A stretch of DNA of 64,000 bases. Source: Dyella subtropica. GTDB lineage: Bacteria; Pseudomonadota; Gammaproteobacteria; Xanthomonadales; Rhodanobacteraceae. The notes under the pieces were generated by a model. That model worked only from the letters and a program-made list of their open reading frames with translations, did not search any database and was not told the origin of the DNA. Below, piece by piece: positions 53,018 to 63,375 of this stretch. A program made the translations under genes and the position numbers. Within the stretch, counting starts at the first letter, position 1; each line of letters starts with the position of its first letter. The stretch is from assembly GCF_026283965.1 (NCBI RefSeq), contig NZ_JAPDPD010000016.1, positions 1 to 64,000 of the forward strand. The letters are read 5' to 3'.

Positions 53018-54583
53018 TCACGCGCCAAGCAGTAGCCGATACGCAGGACTCTCGCTCTCGTTCCAATGCGGATAGCCCAGCGCATCGAGGAACGACTGAA
53101 ACATCGCTCGCTCGTCCGCCGGCACCTGGATGCCGACGAGGATGCGGCCGTAATCGGCGCCATGGTTGCGATAGTGGAACAGGCTGATGTTCCAGTCCGG
53201 ATGCATGTGGCCAAGGAAACGGGTGAGTGCTCCGGGACGCTCGGGAAATTCGAAGCGGTACAGCAACTCGTCGTGCGCGAGCGGCGAGCGTCCGCCGATC
53301 ATGTGGCGCAGGTGCAGTTTGGCCAGCTCGTCGTCGGTGAGGTCGAGCACGCCGAAGCTTTGCGTGTGGAAAGCTTCGGTCAAGGCCTCGCGCTCTGCGC
53401 GGCTGTGGATCTGGATGCCGACAAAGATATGCGCCTGCGCTGCATCGCCGATACGGTAGTTGAACTCGGTGATCGCGCGTTGGTCCAGCGCGGCGCAGAA
53501 GCGGCGGAAGCTGCCGCGTTCCTCCGGAATGGTCACGGCGAACACGGCCTCGCGCTGCTCGCCCACTTCGGCGCGCTCGGCGACGAAGCGCAAGCGGTCG
53601 AAGTTCATATTGGCGCCGGAGACGATAGCGACCAGCGTTTCATGGTGAAGGCCGTGAGCTTCGGCGTATTTCTTGAGCCCGGCCAGCGCTAGCGCACCGG
53701 AGGGCTCCGGCACGCTGCGGGTGTCCTGGAATACGTCGCGGATCGCCGCACAGATAGCATCGGTATCCACTCGCACCATCGCGTCCACATGGCGCTGGCA
53801 GCGTGCGAATGTTTCGGCGCCCACCCGCTTCACCGCCGTGCCGTCGGCGAATAGGCCCACTTCGTCCAAGGCAACGCGTTCACCGCATTCCAGCGAGCGT
53901 GTCATTGCATCCGAGTCCACGGTCTGCACACCGATCACTTTGATGTCCGGCCGCAGCGCTTTGACATAGGTCGCCACACCCGCGAGCAGGCCGCCGCCGC
54001 CAACCGGCACGAAGATCGCGTGAATCGGACCAGGATGCTGGCGCAGGATCTCCATGCCTACCGTGGCTTGACCCGCGATCACCGCAGGATCGTCAAAGGG
54101 ATGCACGAAGCTGTAGCCATGTTCGGCTTGCAGGCGCGAGGCCTCCATTTGCGCATCGCTATAAGAATCGCCGGCCAGCACGACGTCGACCCAGGTGCCA
54201 CCCAGACGACGCACGGCATCGATCTTCACCTGTGGTGCGGTCACTGGCATCACGATCACCGCGCGCAGCCCCAGTTTGGCCGCCGCGAGCGCCACGCCCT
54301 GCGCGTGGTTGCCGGCCGAAGCCGCGATCACGCCGCGTGCGCGTTGCGCGACATCGAGGCTCACCATCTTGTTGTAGGCGCCGCGCAGTTTGAACGAGAA
54401 CACCGGCTGCTGGTCTTCGCGCTTGAACAGCACGTTCTGGCTTAACCGAGTGGAAAGCAGCGGGGCCTGTTCCAGCGGCGATTCGCGCGCCACGTCATAG
54501 ACGCGCGCGCCCAACGTGCGGCACAGAAGGTCGTGATCCTCGTCAGCGGCGGTTTCCGAGCGGCTGGTCGCTATCGCGTTCAC
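53018..54583 (-). CDS. ilvA: threonine ammonia-lyase, biosynthetic
   Basis: A 521-residue PLP enzyme converting threonine to 2-oxobutanoate, the first step of isoleucine synthesis. The PLP lysine is Lys65 in FSFKLRGAYNKM; the phosphate-binding loop is VGGGGLLAG. Two C-terminal ACT-like domains (about 340-510: IPEERGSFRRFCAALDQRAI; FPERPGALTRFLGHMHPDW) match the isoleucine-inhibited biosynthetic form. It overlaps ilvM by four bases. Last gene of the ilv cluster in the window. Confidence 0.96.
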   Translation of the reverse strand: MNAIATSRSETAADEDHDLLCRTLGARVYDVARESPLEQAPLLSTRLSQNVLFKREDQQPVFSFKLRGAYNKMVSLDVAQRARGVIAASAGNHAQGVALAAAKLGLRAVIVMPVTAPQVKIDAVRRLGGTWVDVVLAGDSYSDAQMEASRLQAEHGYSFVHPFDDPAVIAGQATVGMEILRQHPGPIHAIFVPVGGGGLLAGVATYVKALRPDIKVIGVQTVDSDAMTRSLECGERVALDEVGLFADGTAVKRVGAETFARCQRHVDAMVRVDTDAICAAIRDVFQDTRSVPEPSGALALAGLKKYAEAHGLHHETLVAIVSGANMNFDRLRFVAERAEVGEQREAVFAVTIPEERGSFRRFCAALDQRAITEFNYRIGDAAQAHIFVGIQIHSRAEREALTEAFHTQSFGVLDLTDDELAKLHLRHMIGGRSPLAHDELLYRFEFPERPGALTRFLGHMHPDWNISLFHYRNHGADYGRILVGIQVPADERAMFQSFLDALGYPHWNESESPAYRLLLGA

Positions 54584-54828
54584 TGCACGGCGTCCGTGAT
54601 CGGACGGCCCACCTCGATCACGTCGACCAATTTACGTGTCTGCTTGATGAGCTGGTCGACCGAAGCGTCCACACCATGCATCACCAGAGTGAGCTGCGAG
54701 ACGGACGGGTCATGCGTCGCCGCGACCGTCAGCGAATCGATGTTGTAGCCACGGGCGGAGAACAGGCCTGCGACCCGGACCAGCGCGCCGGCTTCGTTCT
54801 GCAAGAGGATGGAAAGCGTGTGTTTCAT
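54580..54828 (-). CDS. ilvM: acetolactate synthase small subunit, single ACT domain
   Basis: An 82-residue regulatory subunit of acetohydroxyacid synthase with one ACT domain: TLSILLQNEAGALVRVAGLF, then SARGYNIDSLTVAATHD. It is short like IlvM and lacks the C-terminal domain of IlvH/IlvN, so valine response may be weak or absent. It begins 14 bases after ilvG and overlaps the ilvA start. The larger frame to 55161 runs inside ilvG. Confidence 0.9.
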   Translation of the reverse strand: MKHTLSILLQNEAGALVRVAGLFSARGYNIDSLTVAATHDPSVSQLTLVMHGVDASVDQLIKQTRKLVDVIEVGRPITDAVQ

Positions 54829-54842
54829 GGCGGTCTCGGGTG

Positions 54843-56729
54843 TCAGAACATGTCGCTCGCGGCGCCTGCCGGTTTCGCCGGTGCCTGCCGCGAAGCGATG
54901 TGGTCGCCGGTGATCATCTGCGCGTAGGTCGCGCCTGGGCCCACCATCGGATACACACCCGCGTCGGGATCGATCATCACTTCCAGGAAGGCCGGGCCCG
55001 GGTGGGCGAGGAATGCGGCGATGGTGTCCGCCACGTCTTCCTTGCGCTCCAGTCGCTGTGCCCACTCGAAGCCGTCGGCTTGCGCGGCTTTGATGAAGTC
55101 CTTGCGGTGCAGACTCTTGTCGGATGAGGCGAAGCGGCCGCGGAAGAACAGCTTCTGCCACTGCCGCACCATGCCGTCGCCGATGTTGTTGAGCACGACC
55201 ACTTTTACCGGCAGGCCGTAGGTGGTGACGGTTTCCAGCTCGCCCAGATTCATACGGATGCTGGCGTCGCCATCAATGTCGATCACCACTGCGTCGCGCC
55301 GCGCGAACTGCGCGCCGATCGCCGCCGGCAGGCCGAAGCCCATCGTCCCCATCGAGCCGGAGCTGAGCCAATGGCGCGGCTCGCGGAAATCGAAATACTG
55401 TGCGGCCCACATCTGATGCTGGCCTACGCCAGTGCTGATGATGGCGCGGCCCTGGGTGTGGCGGTTGATCTCCTGGATCACCGCATAGGGCTGGATCAAC
55501 GGGCTGGTGCGGTCGTAATTCAAGGCATGCGTAAGCTTGAGTGCCGCGATGTGCCTGTGCCACGCCGCGTATTGCTGTGCCAGCTTGTGGCGAAAGCCGT
55601 GGCGCTCGCCCCAGTGGCGCAGCTGTTCGAGCGTGCGCGAGAGATCGCCGGTGTGGTGCCAGTCCACCGTCTTCACCTTGCCGATCTCGGCCGGATCGAT
55701 ATCGATCTGCGCGATGAATTTCGCGCCGGGCGCAAAGCGATCCGGTACGCCAGCGACGCGGTCGTCGAAGCGCGCACCGAGCGCGAACAGGAAATCGCAA
55801 TCTTCCACTGCGTAGTTCGCATACGCAGTGCCGTGCATGCCGAGCATGTGCAGTGCCAGCGGCTCGGTGGTGTCGTAGGCGCCCAGGCCCATCAACGTGG
55901 TGGTGACTGGCAAACCAAAATCGGCAACGAAGGCGCGCAGCTGATCGGCCGCGCCGGAAGCGATCGCGCCACCGCCGGCATAGATCAATGGCCGGTGCGA
56001 TTGCGCAAGGGCTTCGAAAAACGCCGCGCAATCGGCTTCGGCCAGCGTGGCCTGCTCCAGTTTCTGCAGGCGTGCGCGATAGCCGGGCATCGGCAGCAAG
56101 CCCTCGCCGCGAAACGCCAGCGGCGCGTTCTGCACATCCTTGGGGATGTCCACCACCACCGGACCGGGCCGGCCGCTTCGCGCGATCTCGAACGCGGTGC
56201 GCAGCGTGTCTTCGAGTTTCCCGGCGTCGGTGACCAGGAACACATGCTTGGCGCACGCGCTCATGATGTTGCTGATCGGCGCCTCCTGGAATGCATCGCT
56301 GCCGATGGCGGTGGTGGGCACCTGGCCGCAGATCACTACCATCGGTATGGAGTCCGCCATCGAGTCTCGCACCGGCGTGACCATGTTGGTGGCGCCCGGG
56401 CCGGAGGTGACGATGGCGACGCCCACCTTGCCCGACGCGCGCGCATAGCCGGCGGCCATGAAGCCCGCGCCCTGCTCATTGGCGGGCACGATCAACGGCA
56501 TCGGCTCGCCGCCGTTCGGCGCGAGATGCGTGGCGTTGTAGCGGAATACCGCGTCGTACACCGGCAGGATGGCGCCGCCCGAATAGCCGAACAGCACATC
56601 GACACCTTCGTCGGCGAGCACCTGCACCACCACTTCCGCGCCGCTCACGGCCTGTCCGGCCAGCGGATGATGCGGGATGGCGCGAGCGACATCGGCAGCG
56701 GAAAAGGTCTGTGGCAGTGGCATGTTCAC
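54843..56729 (-). CDS. ilvG: acetolactate synthase large subunit
   Basis: A 628-residue thiamine-diphosphate enzyme making acetolactate and acetohydroxybutyrate. The catalytic Glu region is GYSGGAILPVYDA; GPGATNMVTPV is conserved near the FAD site; the TPP motif is IDIDGDASIRMNLGELETV. An N-terminal extension of about 30 residues precedes the usual start. Followed by ilvM and ilvA. It could equally be called ilvB; ilvG is chosen for the ilvGM arrangement. Confidence 0.96.
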   Translation of the reverse strand: MNMPLPQTFSAADVARAIPHHPLAGQAVSGAEVVVQVLADEGVDVLFGYSGGAILPVYDAVFRYNATHLAPNGGEPMPLIVPANEQGAGFMAAGYARASGKVGVAIVTSGPGATNMVTPVRDSMADSIPMVVICGQVPTTAIGSDAFQEAPISNIMSACAKHVFLVTDAGKLEDTLRTAFEIARSGRPGPVVVDIPKDVQNAPLAFRGEGLLPMPGYRARLQKLEQATLAEADCAAFFEALAQSHRPLIYAGGGAIASGAADQLRAFVADFGLPVTTTLMGLGAYDTTEPLALHMLGMHGTAYANYAVEDCDFLFALGARFDDRVAGVPDRFAPGAKFIAQIDIDPAEIGKVKTVDWHHTGDLSRTLEQLRHWGERHGFRHKLAQQYAAWHRHIAALKLTHALNYDRTSPLIQPYAVIQEINRHTQGRAIISTGVGQHQMWAAQYFDFREPRHWLSSGSMGTMGFGLPAAIGAQFARRDAVVIDIDGDASIRMNLGELETVTTYGLPVKVVVLNNIGDGMVRQWQKLFFRGRFASSDKSLHRKDFIKAAQADGFEWAQRLERKEDVADTIAAFLAHPGPAFLEVMIDPDAGVYPMVGPGATYAQMITGDHIASRQAPAKPAGAASDMF

Positions 56730-56795
56730 AACGAGTCCCTTGGCTTGCTTTGAATGGCGATGGCTGGTGCGTGGATGGAGGTCGACCGGGGTCGC

Positions 56796-57110
56796 TCAAT
56801 CACAGACGGGTACGCCGTAGACCTGCATGATGCGTACGTCCTGCTCGGCGGCACTGAAGTGCTCCCATTCGAGGCCATTGACATCCGGGCTGCTCGAGAA
56901 GCCGTGGGCCGCGTCATCTTCAAAGCCGATGTGACGAAGTTGTCCGGCGCGTTCTGGTGATTGATTGATGGAGAAATTGAGCAGGTCGGTGCGCCACATG
57001 GCGTACTTGCCGCGAACGACGGCGCTGGGCGCCTGACCAAGTCGCGCGTTGTAATCGGCGATAGAGGCGTCGAGGTCGCGTACGCTCAAGGCAATGTGGA
57101 AGCGCTTCAT
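56796..57110 (-). CDS. VOC-superfamily (glyoxalase-like) protein in the ilv operon
   Basis: A 104-residue protein with one glyoxalase/bleomycin-resistance (VOC) fold: FHIALSVRDLDASIADYNAR, then LLNFSINQSPERAGQLRHIG. His5 and Glu82 type residues can form half of a metal site. Related proteins from arsenic and other loci are larger. It sits between ilvC and ilvG in a cluster otherwise devoted to branched-chain amino acids, with gaps of 65 and 66 bases. Function there unknown. Confidence 0.78.
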   Translation of the reverse strand: MKRFHIALSVRDLDASIADYNARLGQAPSAVVRGKYAMWRTDLLNFSINQSPERAGQLRHIGFEDDAAHGFSSSPDVNGLEWEHFSAAEQDVRIMQVYGVPVCD

Positions 57111-57175
57111 ATCCGGTCCTGCAATGAGAAAGAAATGGCGGCGCCCATCACCGAAGCGATGGGCGCCAACGGGGT

Positions 57176-58192
57176 TTAGCCGACCTTCTTCAACGGCTCG
57201 GTTGTCGGCTTAGCCGCAGCGGCCTGCAACCACGGCATACGCGCACGCAGCTTCGCGCCGACCTGCTCGATCGGATGCTCCAGATCCGCCTGCTTGAAGC
57301 GCTTGTAGTTCGGCAGACCGGCTTTGTGCTCGGCGATCCAGTTGCGCGCGAAGGTGCCGTCCTGGATGTCGGCGAGCACGGCTTTCATGCGCTCCTTGGT
57401 GGCGGCGTCGATCACGCGCGGGCCGCTCACGTAGTCGCCGTACTGCGCGGTTTCGGAGACGAACTCGAGCATGCGGGCGATGCCGCCTTCGTAGAACAGG
57501 TCCACGATCAGCTTCAGCTCATGCAGCACTTCGTAATAGGCGATCTCCGGCTGGTAGCCGGCTTCCACCAGCGTCTCGAAACCGGCCTGCACCAGCGAGC
57601 TGGCGCCGCCGCACAGCACGGCCTGTTCGCCGAACAGATCGGTCTCGGTCTCTTCCTTGAAGTCAGTCTTGATGAGCAGTGCGCGACCGCCGCCGATGCC
57701 GTCGGCATACGCCTTGGCCTTCGCTTCGGCCTGGCCGCTGACATCCTGGTGCACCGCCCAGATGCACGGCACGCCGCGGCCGATCTCGTACTCGCGGCGC
57801 ACCAGTGCGCCCGGGCCCTTCGGCGCGACCAGGATCACGTCGATGTCGGCGCGCGGCTCGATTTGCTTGAAGTGCACGTTGAAGCCGTGCGCGAACAGCA
57901 GAGCGGCACCTGGCTTGATGTTCGGTTCGATCGACTCGTGATACAGCGCCGGCTGCACCATGTCGGGCGTGAGTACGGCGACCAGATCGGCGCCGCGCAC
58001 GGCTTCTGCTGGCTCGGCCACATTGAAGCCTTCGGCGCGGGCCTTCTCCCACGACGGGCCGCCCTTGCGCAGGCCGACCACGACATCCAGGCCAGAGTCG
58101 CGCAGGTTGAGGGCGTGCGCGCGGCCCTGGCTGCCATAGCCGAGCACAGCGATGCGGGCCTGGGCCAGCGTGGGGTTGGAAGTGGTACTCAT
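57176..58192 (-). CDS. ilvC: ketol-acid reductoisomerase (class I, NADP+)
   Basis: A 338-residue class I KARI. The Rossmann motif [13 protein letters not shown] is near the N terminus with phosphate-binding GLRKGG; the catalytic metal ligands are in the region of [13 protein letters not shown] and [11 protein letters not shown]. It reduces and isomerises acetolactate and acetohydroxybutyrate. The start at 58192 overlaps the ilvD stop (ATGA). Confidence 0.97.
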   Translation of the reverse strand: MSTTSNPTLAQARIAVLGYGSQGRAHALNLRDSGLDVVVGLRKGGPSWEKARAEGFNVAEPAEAVRGADLVAVLTPDMVQPALYHESIEPNIKPGAALLFAHGFNVHFKQIEPRADIDVILVAPKGPGALVRREYEIGRGVPCIWAVHQDVSGQAEAKAKAYADGIGGGRALLIKTDFKEETETDLFGEQAVLCGGASSLVQAGFETLVEAGYQPEIAYYEVLHELKLIVDLFYEGGIARMLEFVSETAQYGDYVSGPRVIDAATKERMKAVLADIQDGTFARNWIAEHKAGLPNYKRFKQADLEHPIEQVGAKLRARMPWLQAAAAKPTTEPLKKVG

Positions 58193-59895
58193 GCAGTGAC
58201 TCCTTCGGTAGCGGTGACTTGGACGTGTTTGGGGATGGAGACAGCGGTGTCGGGATGCGTGGTGGCGCCGTCGGAGGCGGAGCCGACCAGGCGCGCGTAT
58301 TTGGCGAGCGCGCCGGTAGTGACCTTCGGTGCGGGTGGCTTCCAATGCTTGCGGCGCTCGACCAGGTCGGCGTCGGTTTCGATTTCGCGCAAGCCGGCGT
58401 CAATGCGGATCAAGTCGCCGTCGCGCAGCAGTGCGATGGGGCCGCCGCGTGCGGCTTCAGGTGCGATGTGGCCGACCATGAAGCCGTGTGTGGCGCCGGA
58501 GAAGCGACCGTCGGTGATCAATGCGACGTCGTCACCCAGGCCACGCCCGATCAATGCGGCGGTGACGCCGAGCATTTCGCGCATGCCGGGGCCACCGGCC
58601 GGGCCTTCGTTGCGGATCACGATCACATCGCCCTTGGCGATGCCACCAGACTGCACGGCGGCGAAGGCTTGCTCCTCGCTTTCGAATACACGTGCGGTGC
58701 CTTCGAAATGGCTGGCGCCTTTGCCAGCGAGTTTGAGGATGCAACCTTCCGGCGCGAGATTGCCGTACAAAATCGAATAGCCACCGCGAGGCTTCAGCGG
58801 CTGGCTGACCGGATGCACGACATCCTGTTGTTCCGCACGTGGTGCAGCGGCCGCTTCTTCGAACAGGGTGCGGCCGGTGACGGTGGGCGCATCGTCGAGC
58901 ATGCCGGCAGCGATCAGTTCCTGCGCCACGCGCGCGCTACCGCCGGCACCGAACATTTCGACGGCGGTGTAGCGGCCGCCCGGCAGCAGGTCGGCGATCA
59001 CCGGCGTGTGCTTCGAGGCCGGCTCGAAATCCTCCAATGTCCACGGCACACCGGCTTCGCGTGCGATGGCGAGCAGGTGCAGCACCGCATTGGTAGAGCC
59101 TGCGGTGGCGGCGACCATACGCGCGGCATTGCGCAGCGAGGTGCGGTTGAGCAGGGCGCGTGGCGAGCGTTCTTCGCGCAGGCAATCCATCACCAGCTCG
59201 CCGCAACGACGTGCCGCCGCGGCCTTGGCCGGATGCGTGGCGGGAATGTCGTTGAAACCCATCGGCGACAGGCCCAGTGTGGTCAGCACCATCGCCATGG
59301 TGTTGGCGGTGAACTGTCCGCCGCAGGCACCGGCACCGGGGCAGGCGTCGCGCTCCACCGAAGTGAGTTCGGCATCGTCGATCTTGCCCGCGCCATGCGC
59401 GCCGACGGCTTCGAACACCTGCTGGATGGTGATCGGATGGTTGTCGTGTGTGCCGTGCGCAATGGTGCCGCCATACAAAGCCACTGCCGGAATATCCAGC
59501 CGTGCCATCGCCATCGCGGCGGCGGGGATGGTCTTGTCGCAGCCGCACAGCACCACCATCGCGTCGAGGCAGTGACCATCCACAGCCAGCTCGATCGAAT
59601 CGGTGATCACCTCGCGGCTGATCAGCGAGGCGCGCATGCCCGGCGTGCCCATCGCGATGCCGTCAGTGACGGCAATGGTGTTGAACTCGATCGGCGTGCC
59701 GCCCGCCGCGCGAATACCTTCGGCGACGTGTTCGGCCAGTTCGCGCAGATTGAGGTTGCACGGGCTGACGTTGGACCAGGTATGCACCACCGCCACCAGC
59801 GGTTTGGCGATGGCGTCGTCGTCGAGGCCGGTGGCGCGCAGCATGGCGCGCGCAGGCGCGCGATCGGCGCCGGTCTTGATGAGGTCACTGCGCAT
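58189..59895 (-). CDS. ilvD: dihydroxy-acid dehydratase
   Basis: A 568-residue iron-sulfur dehydratase forming the branched 2-oxo acids. Cluster cysteines lie in [31 protein letters not shown] and near the N-terminal [12 protein letters not shown]. It ends with [19 protein letters not shown] and a variable tail. Length is normal for the shorter IlvD form. The gap of about 185 bases before leuB contains a GAGGCC-GGCCTC hairpin near 60040 but no leader peptide rich in Ile, Leu or Val. Confidence 0.96.
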   Translation of the reverse strand: MRSDLIKTGADRAPARAMLRATGLDDDAIAKPLVAVVHTWSNVSPCNLNLRELAEHVAEGIRAAGGTPIEFNTIAVTDGIAMGTPGMRASLISREVITDSIELAVDGHCLDAMVVLCGCDKTIPAAAMAMARLDIPAVALYGGTIAHGTHDNHPITIQQVFEAVGAHGAGKIDDAELTSVERDACPGAGACGGQFTANTMAMVLTTLGLSPMGFNDIPATHPAKAAAARRCGELVMDCLREERSPRALLNRTSLRNAARMVAATAGSTNAVLHLLAIAREAGVPWTLEDFEPASKHTPVIADLLPGGRYTAVEMFGAGGSARVAQELIAAGMLDDAPTVTGRTLFEEAAAAPRAEQQDVVHPVSQPLKPRGGYSILYGNLAPEGCILKLAGKGASHFEGTARVFESEEQAFAAVQSGGIAKGDVIVIRNEGPAGGPGMREMLGVTAALIGRGLGDDVALITDGRFSGATHGFMVGHIAPEAARGGPIALLRDGDLIRIDAGLREIETDADLVERRKHWKPPAPKVTTGALAKYARLVGSASDGATTHPDTAVSIPKHVQVTATEGVTA

Positions 59896-60081
59896 GAAGG
59901 CTCTCGGAGGTGTGGCGAACGGAAGGTGCCCTCCCTGCGTGCGAGGGGGTGCGGGACGGGGCGCAAGGAGAGGCGGACACCCGGGGCAAGGTGCTTAGCG
60001 CCCTCGATACCCGCTGCACGCAGGGAGAGGCAGACAGTGCAGAGGCCATGCGGCCTCCGCGATAAGTGAGGCTGGCCTTGC

Positions 60082-61179
60082 TCAGCCGCATGCGCGCGCT
60101 CCGGCGAAGAAGGCTTCAGACGTGGCGGCGTGATCTTCGAGTGCGGCCAGCACGGCATCTCGCACGGCATCGGTGCCGGCCTGGCCTCCGATGTCGCGAC
60201 TGTGTGGACCACGTTCCAGCACATCCGCTACCGCGGCTTCGACAGCGATCGCTTCGTACTCCAGGTCCAGCGAATGACGCAGCAGCATCGCGGTGGAAAG
60301 AATCGCGCCGATCGGATTCGCCACGCCCTTGCCGGCTATGTCTGGCGCGGAGCCGTGAATGGGTTCGTACAGACCGGCCTTGCCTTCACCCAGCGACGCG
60401 GAGGGCAGCAGGCCCAGTGAACCGGCGAGCGCAGCGGCCTCATCGGTGAGGATGTCGCCGAACAAGTTTTCAGTGACGACGACGTCGTAATGCGACGGTT
60501 GGGTCAGCAACAGCATCGCCATCGAATCGACCAGCTGGTGTTCCAGCTTCACGTCCGGATAGTCGGCGGCGACGCGCTGCACCGTGCTGCGCCATAGACG
60601 GGAGGTTTCCAGCACGTTGGCCTTGTCCACCGAGGTGACTTTGTGGCGGCGGCCGCGCGCGAGTTCGAAGGCGCGGCGGGTCACACGCTCCACTTCGGCC
60701 ACGGTGTATTTGCACTCGTCGATGGCCGTGTCGGTGGTGCGGGTCTTGGCGCCGAAGTAGGCGCCGCCGGTCAGTTCGCGCACGAACAGCACATCGACGT
60801 TCTTCAGTTTCTCGTTCTTCAGCGGTGACAGCGCGGCCAGCGCGGGATGCACTTGCAGCGGGCGCAGGTTGGCGTACACGCCGAGTGCGGCACGCAGAGC
60901 CAGCAAGCCTTGCTCCGGACGCACCGGCGCATGTGGATCGGACCACTTCGGTCCACCCACCGCGCCCAGCAGCACCGCATCGGCGTTCTTGCACGCTTCC
61001 AGCGATGCGGCCGGTAGCGGTTCGCCGGTGGCGTCGATGGCGCAGCCGCCGATCAGATGTTCTTCGTAGCTGAACTCGTGACCGAAGTGTTCGGCTACGG
61101 CGTCGAGTATGGCCACGGCGGCGGCGGTGACTTCGGGGCCGACGCCGTCGCCGGGCAGGGTGACGATGCGAGCTTTCAT
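60082..61179 (-). CDS. leuB: 3-isopropylmalate dehydrogenase
   Basis: A 365-residue NAD-dependent oxidative decarboxylase of leucine synthesis. It begins [20 protein letters not shown] and has the substrate and metal motifs [40 protein letters not shown] and [21 protein letters not shown] choose ATG 61179 because it follows AGAGGG and matches family starts; the in-frame ATG at 61194 overlaps the leuD stop as ATGA and is a close rival, adding five residues. Confidence 0.95.
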   Translation of the reverse strand: MKARIVTLPGDGVGPEVTAAAVAILDAVAEHFGHEFSYEEHLIGGCAIDATGEPLPAASLEACKNADAVLLGAVGGPKWSDPHAPVRPEQGLLALRAALGVYANLRPLQVHPALAALSPLKNEKLKNVDVLFVRELTGGAYFGAKTRTTDTAIDECKYTVAEVERVTRRAFELARGRRHKVTSVDKANVLETSRLWRSTVQRVAADYPDVKLEHQLVDSMAMLLLTQPSHYDVVVTENLFGDILTDEAAALAGSLGLLPSASLGEGKAGLYEPIHGSAPDIAGKGVANPIGAILSTAMLLRHSLDLEYEAIAVEAAVADVLERGPHSRDIGGQAGTDAVRDAVLAALEDHAATSEAFFAGARACG

Positions 61180-61190
61180 GCGGCCCTCTT

Positions 61191-61775
61191 TCATGCTGCG
61201 TGCTCCATTTGGTTTTCGTAAGCGGTGATGGCGTCGGCGTGTTGCAAGAGGTAACCCAGCTGGTCGACGCCGTTGAGCAGGCAGTGGCGAGCGAAGGCTT
61301 CGAGCGTGAACGGCACGTGGCCCCCATCGGGCAGCGCGATGAATTGCCCGCGCACGTCAATGGTCAGCTCGATACCCGGGTGCGAGAGCAGCCAGTGGTG
61401 CTCGGCCTCGGAGATCACGATGGCGAGCAGGCCATTCTTCAGCGCGTTGTTGCGGAAGATGTCCGCGATCTCGCTGCAAATCACCGCCTTGATGCCGTAG
61501 TCCAGCAGTGCCCACGGCGCGTGCTCGCGCGACGAGCCGCAGCCGAAATTGCGGCCAGCGACCAGGATCGAGCAGCCCTTGGCCTCGGACTTGTTCAGCG
61601 GGAACGCCGGGTTGTCGCTGCCGTCCGGCTGATAGCGCCAGTCGTGAAAGCACAGCTTGCCCAGGCCGGCGCGCTCGGTGGTGGTGAGGAAGCGTGCAGG
61701 GATGATGCGGTCGGTGTCGATGTTCTCGTCCGCCAGCACGGCGGTACGGGAGTGGATGCGGGTGATCGGATTCAT
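61191..61775 (-). CDS. leuD: 3-isopropylmalate dehydratase small subunit
   Basis: A 194-residue small subunit of isopropylmalate isomerase. The family signature is [35 protein letters not shown] is near the N terminus. The start at 61775 is the conserved [10 protein letters not shown]; the longer frame is a translation of the dispersed repeat that separates it from leuC. It overlaps the leuB leader ATG. Confidence 0.95.
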   Translation of the reverse strand: MNPITRIHSRTAVLADENIDTDRIIPARFLTTTERAGLGKLCFHDWRYQPDGSDNPAFPLNKSEAKGCSILVAGRNFGCGSSREHAPWALLDYGIKAVICSEIADIFRNNALKNGLLAIVISEAEHHWLLSHPGIELTIDVRGQFIALPDGGHVPFTLEAFARHCLLNGVDQLGYLLQHADAITAYENQMEHAA

Positions 61776-61799
61776 TAGAAAACTCCCGAGGGACGGACT

Positions 61800-61945
61800 C
61801 CCTTCTCCCCTTTGGGGAGAAGGTGCCCCGAAGGGGCGGATGAGGGGCGGGTGCTCGCGGAGACGTACATCGAAGCCCGCTTCGAACCTACGGTGTCGCA
61901 AGAGTGGCCCCTCACCCCAGCCCTCTCCCCAGAGGGGAGAGGGAG
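61800..61945. repeat. dispersed 146-bp intergenic repeat, copy 2
   Basis: The second copy of the element at 30919-31064, same length and orientation, nearly identical at both ends and more diverged in the middle. It fills most of the leuC-leuD gap, so the operon is transcribed through it. Confidence 0.85.
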
Positions 61946-61962
61946 ACCAAGGCGCTGCGTAT

Positions 61963-63375
61963 TCATGCCGCCACCTCCGTCAGGTATTCGCGCGGATCGG
62001 CAATCACGCCAGCCAGTGCCGACGCGGCAGCAGTGGCCGGACTGGCTAGCACCGTGCGCGCCCCTTTGCCCTGACGGCCTTCGAAGTTGCGATTGGAAGT
62101 GCTCACCACCAACTGCCCCGGCTGCGCCAGGTCGCCGTTCATGGCGATACACATCGAGCAGCCCGGCACACGCCACTCGGCGCCGGCTTCGGTGAACACC
62201 TGGTGCAGGCCTTCGCGTTCCGCATCGCGGCGTACCGCTTCGGAGCCCGGCACCACCAGCATGCGCACGCCGCTGGCGACGCGGCGTCCACGCAGGATGT
62301 TGGCGGCCTCGCGCAGATCGGACAGGCGCGAGTTGGTGCAGCTGCCGACGAACACCACGTCCACCGGCGTGCCCTGCATCGGCTTGCCCGGTTCGCTGCG
62401 CATGTAGTCGAGCGCACGGGTTTCCTGTGCGGAGCGCGCGGCGGGCACGGGCTTGTCCATCGCGATGGCCATGCCCGGATGGGTGCCGTAGGTGACGGTG
62501 GGTTTGACCTTGCTGGCGTCGATGCGCACTTCGCTGTCGTACTGCGCACCCGCATCGGTACGCAGCGCGCGCCACTTCGCCACCGCAGCATCCCAGGCGG
62601 CGCCCTGCGGTGTGTGCGGGCGGCCCTTCAGCCAGTTGAAGGTGGTGTCGTCCGGTGCGATCAAGCCCGCACGTGCGCCGGCTTCGATCGACATGTTGCA
62701 GACGGTCATGCGCTCGTCCATCGACAGCGCTTCGATAGCGTCGCCGCGGTACTCGATGACGTAGCCGGTGCCACCGTCCACGCCGATCTCGCCGATGATG
62801 TGCAGGATCAGATCCTTGGCGCCAACACCCTTGGGCAGATGGCCGTCCACATGGATCGCCAGGGTCTTCGGCTTGCGCTGCAGCAGGCACTGCGTCGCCA
62901 TCACATGACCGACTTCGGTGGTGCCGATGCCGAAGGCCAGCGCGCCGAATGCACCATGGGTGGAGGTGTGGCTATCACCGCAAACGATGGTCATGCCTGG
63001 CTGCGTCGCGCCCAGCTCGGGGCCGATCACGTGCACGATGCCGCGGTCGTTGCTGTCCCAACCGTGCAGCGCCACGCCGAACTCACGGCAATTCGCTTCC
63101 AGCTGCGCGACCTGTGCTTTCGCCTCGGCATTTGCGTACGGGCGCTCGCCGTTGGCGGCGGCGGGCAGGGTGGGTGTGGAGTGATCCAGCGTGGCCAGCA
63201 TGCGATCCGGGCGACGCAGTTTCAGGCCGCGCTCGCGCAATTCGGTGAAGGCCTGCGGCGAGGTGACTTCATGCACCAGGTGCAGGTCGACGTAGAGGAT
63301 CGCTGGTGTATCGGTGGTTTCGGGTGCGACGACATGCGCGTCCCATACCTTCTCGAACAAGGTCCGCGGACTCAT
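61963..63375 (-). CDS. leuC: 3-isopropylmalate dehydratase large subunit
   Basis: A 470-residue aconitase-family large subunit. 4Fe-4S ligands are in [12 protein letters not shown] and [31 protein letters not shown] is the conserved substrate block. It begins [16 protein letters not shown] and overlaps the ilvE stop by four bases. Confidence 0.96.
   Translation of the reverse strand: MSPRTLFEKVWDAHVVAPETTDTPAILYVDLHLVHEVTSPQAFTELRERGLKLRRPDRMLATLDHSTPTLPAAANGERPYANAEAKAQVAQLEANCREFGVALHGWDSNDRGIVHVIGPELGATQPGMTIVCGDSHTSTHGAFGALAFGIGTTEVGHVMATQCLLQRKPKTLAIHVDGHLPKGVGAKDLILHIIGEIGVDGGTGYVIEYRGDAIEALSMDERMTVCNMSIEAGARAGLIAPDDTTFNWLKGRPHTPQGAAWDAAVAKWRALRTDAGAQYDSEVRIDASKVKPTVTYGTHPGMAIAMDKPVPAARSAQETRALDYMRSEPGKPMQGTPVDVVFVGSCTNSRLSDLREAANILRGRRVASGVRMLVVPGSEAVRRDAEREGLHQVFTEAGAEWRVPGCSMCIAMNGDLAQPGQLVVSTSNRNFEGRQGKGARTVLASPATAAASALAGVIADPREYLTEVAA

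Noticed and set aside
58219-60069. 616-codon plus-strand ORF opposite ilvD
   Set aside because: Antisense shadow of ilvD, rich in Gly, His and Gln as expected for a reverse frame.
61776-61901. N-terminal extension of leuD
   Set aside because: The extra 42 codons are a translation of the 146-bp dispersed repeat; the conserved LeuD start is at 61775.
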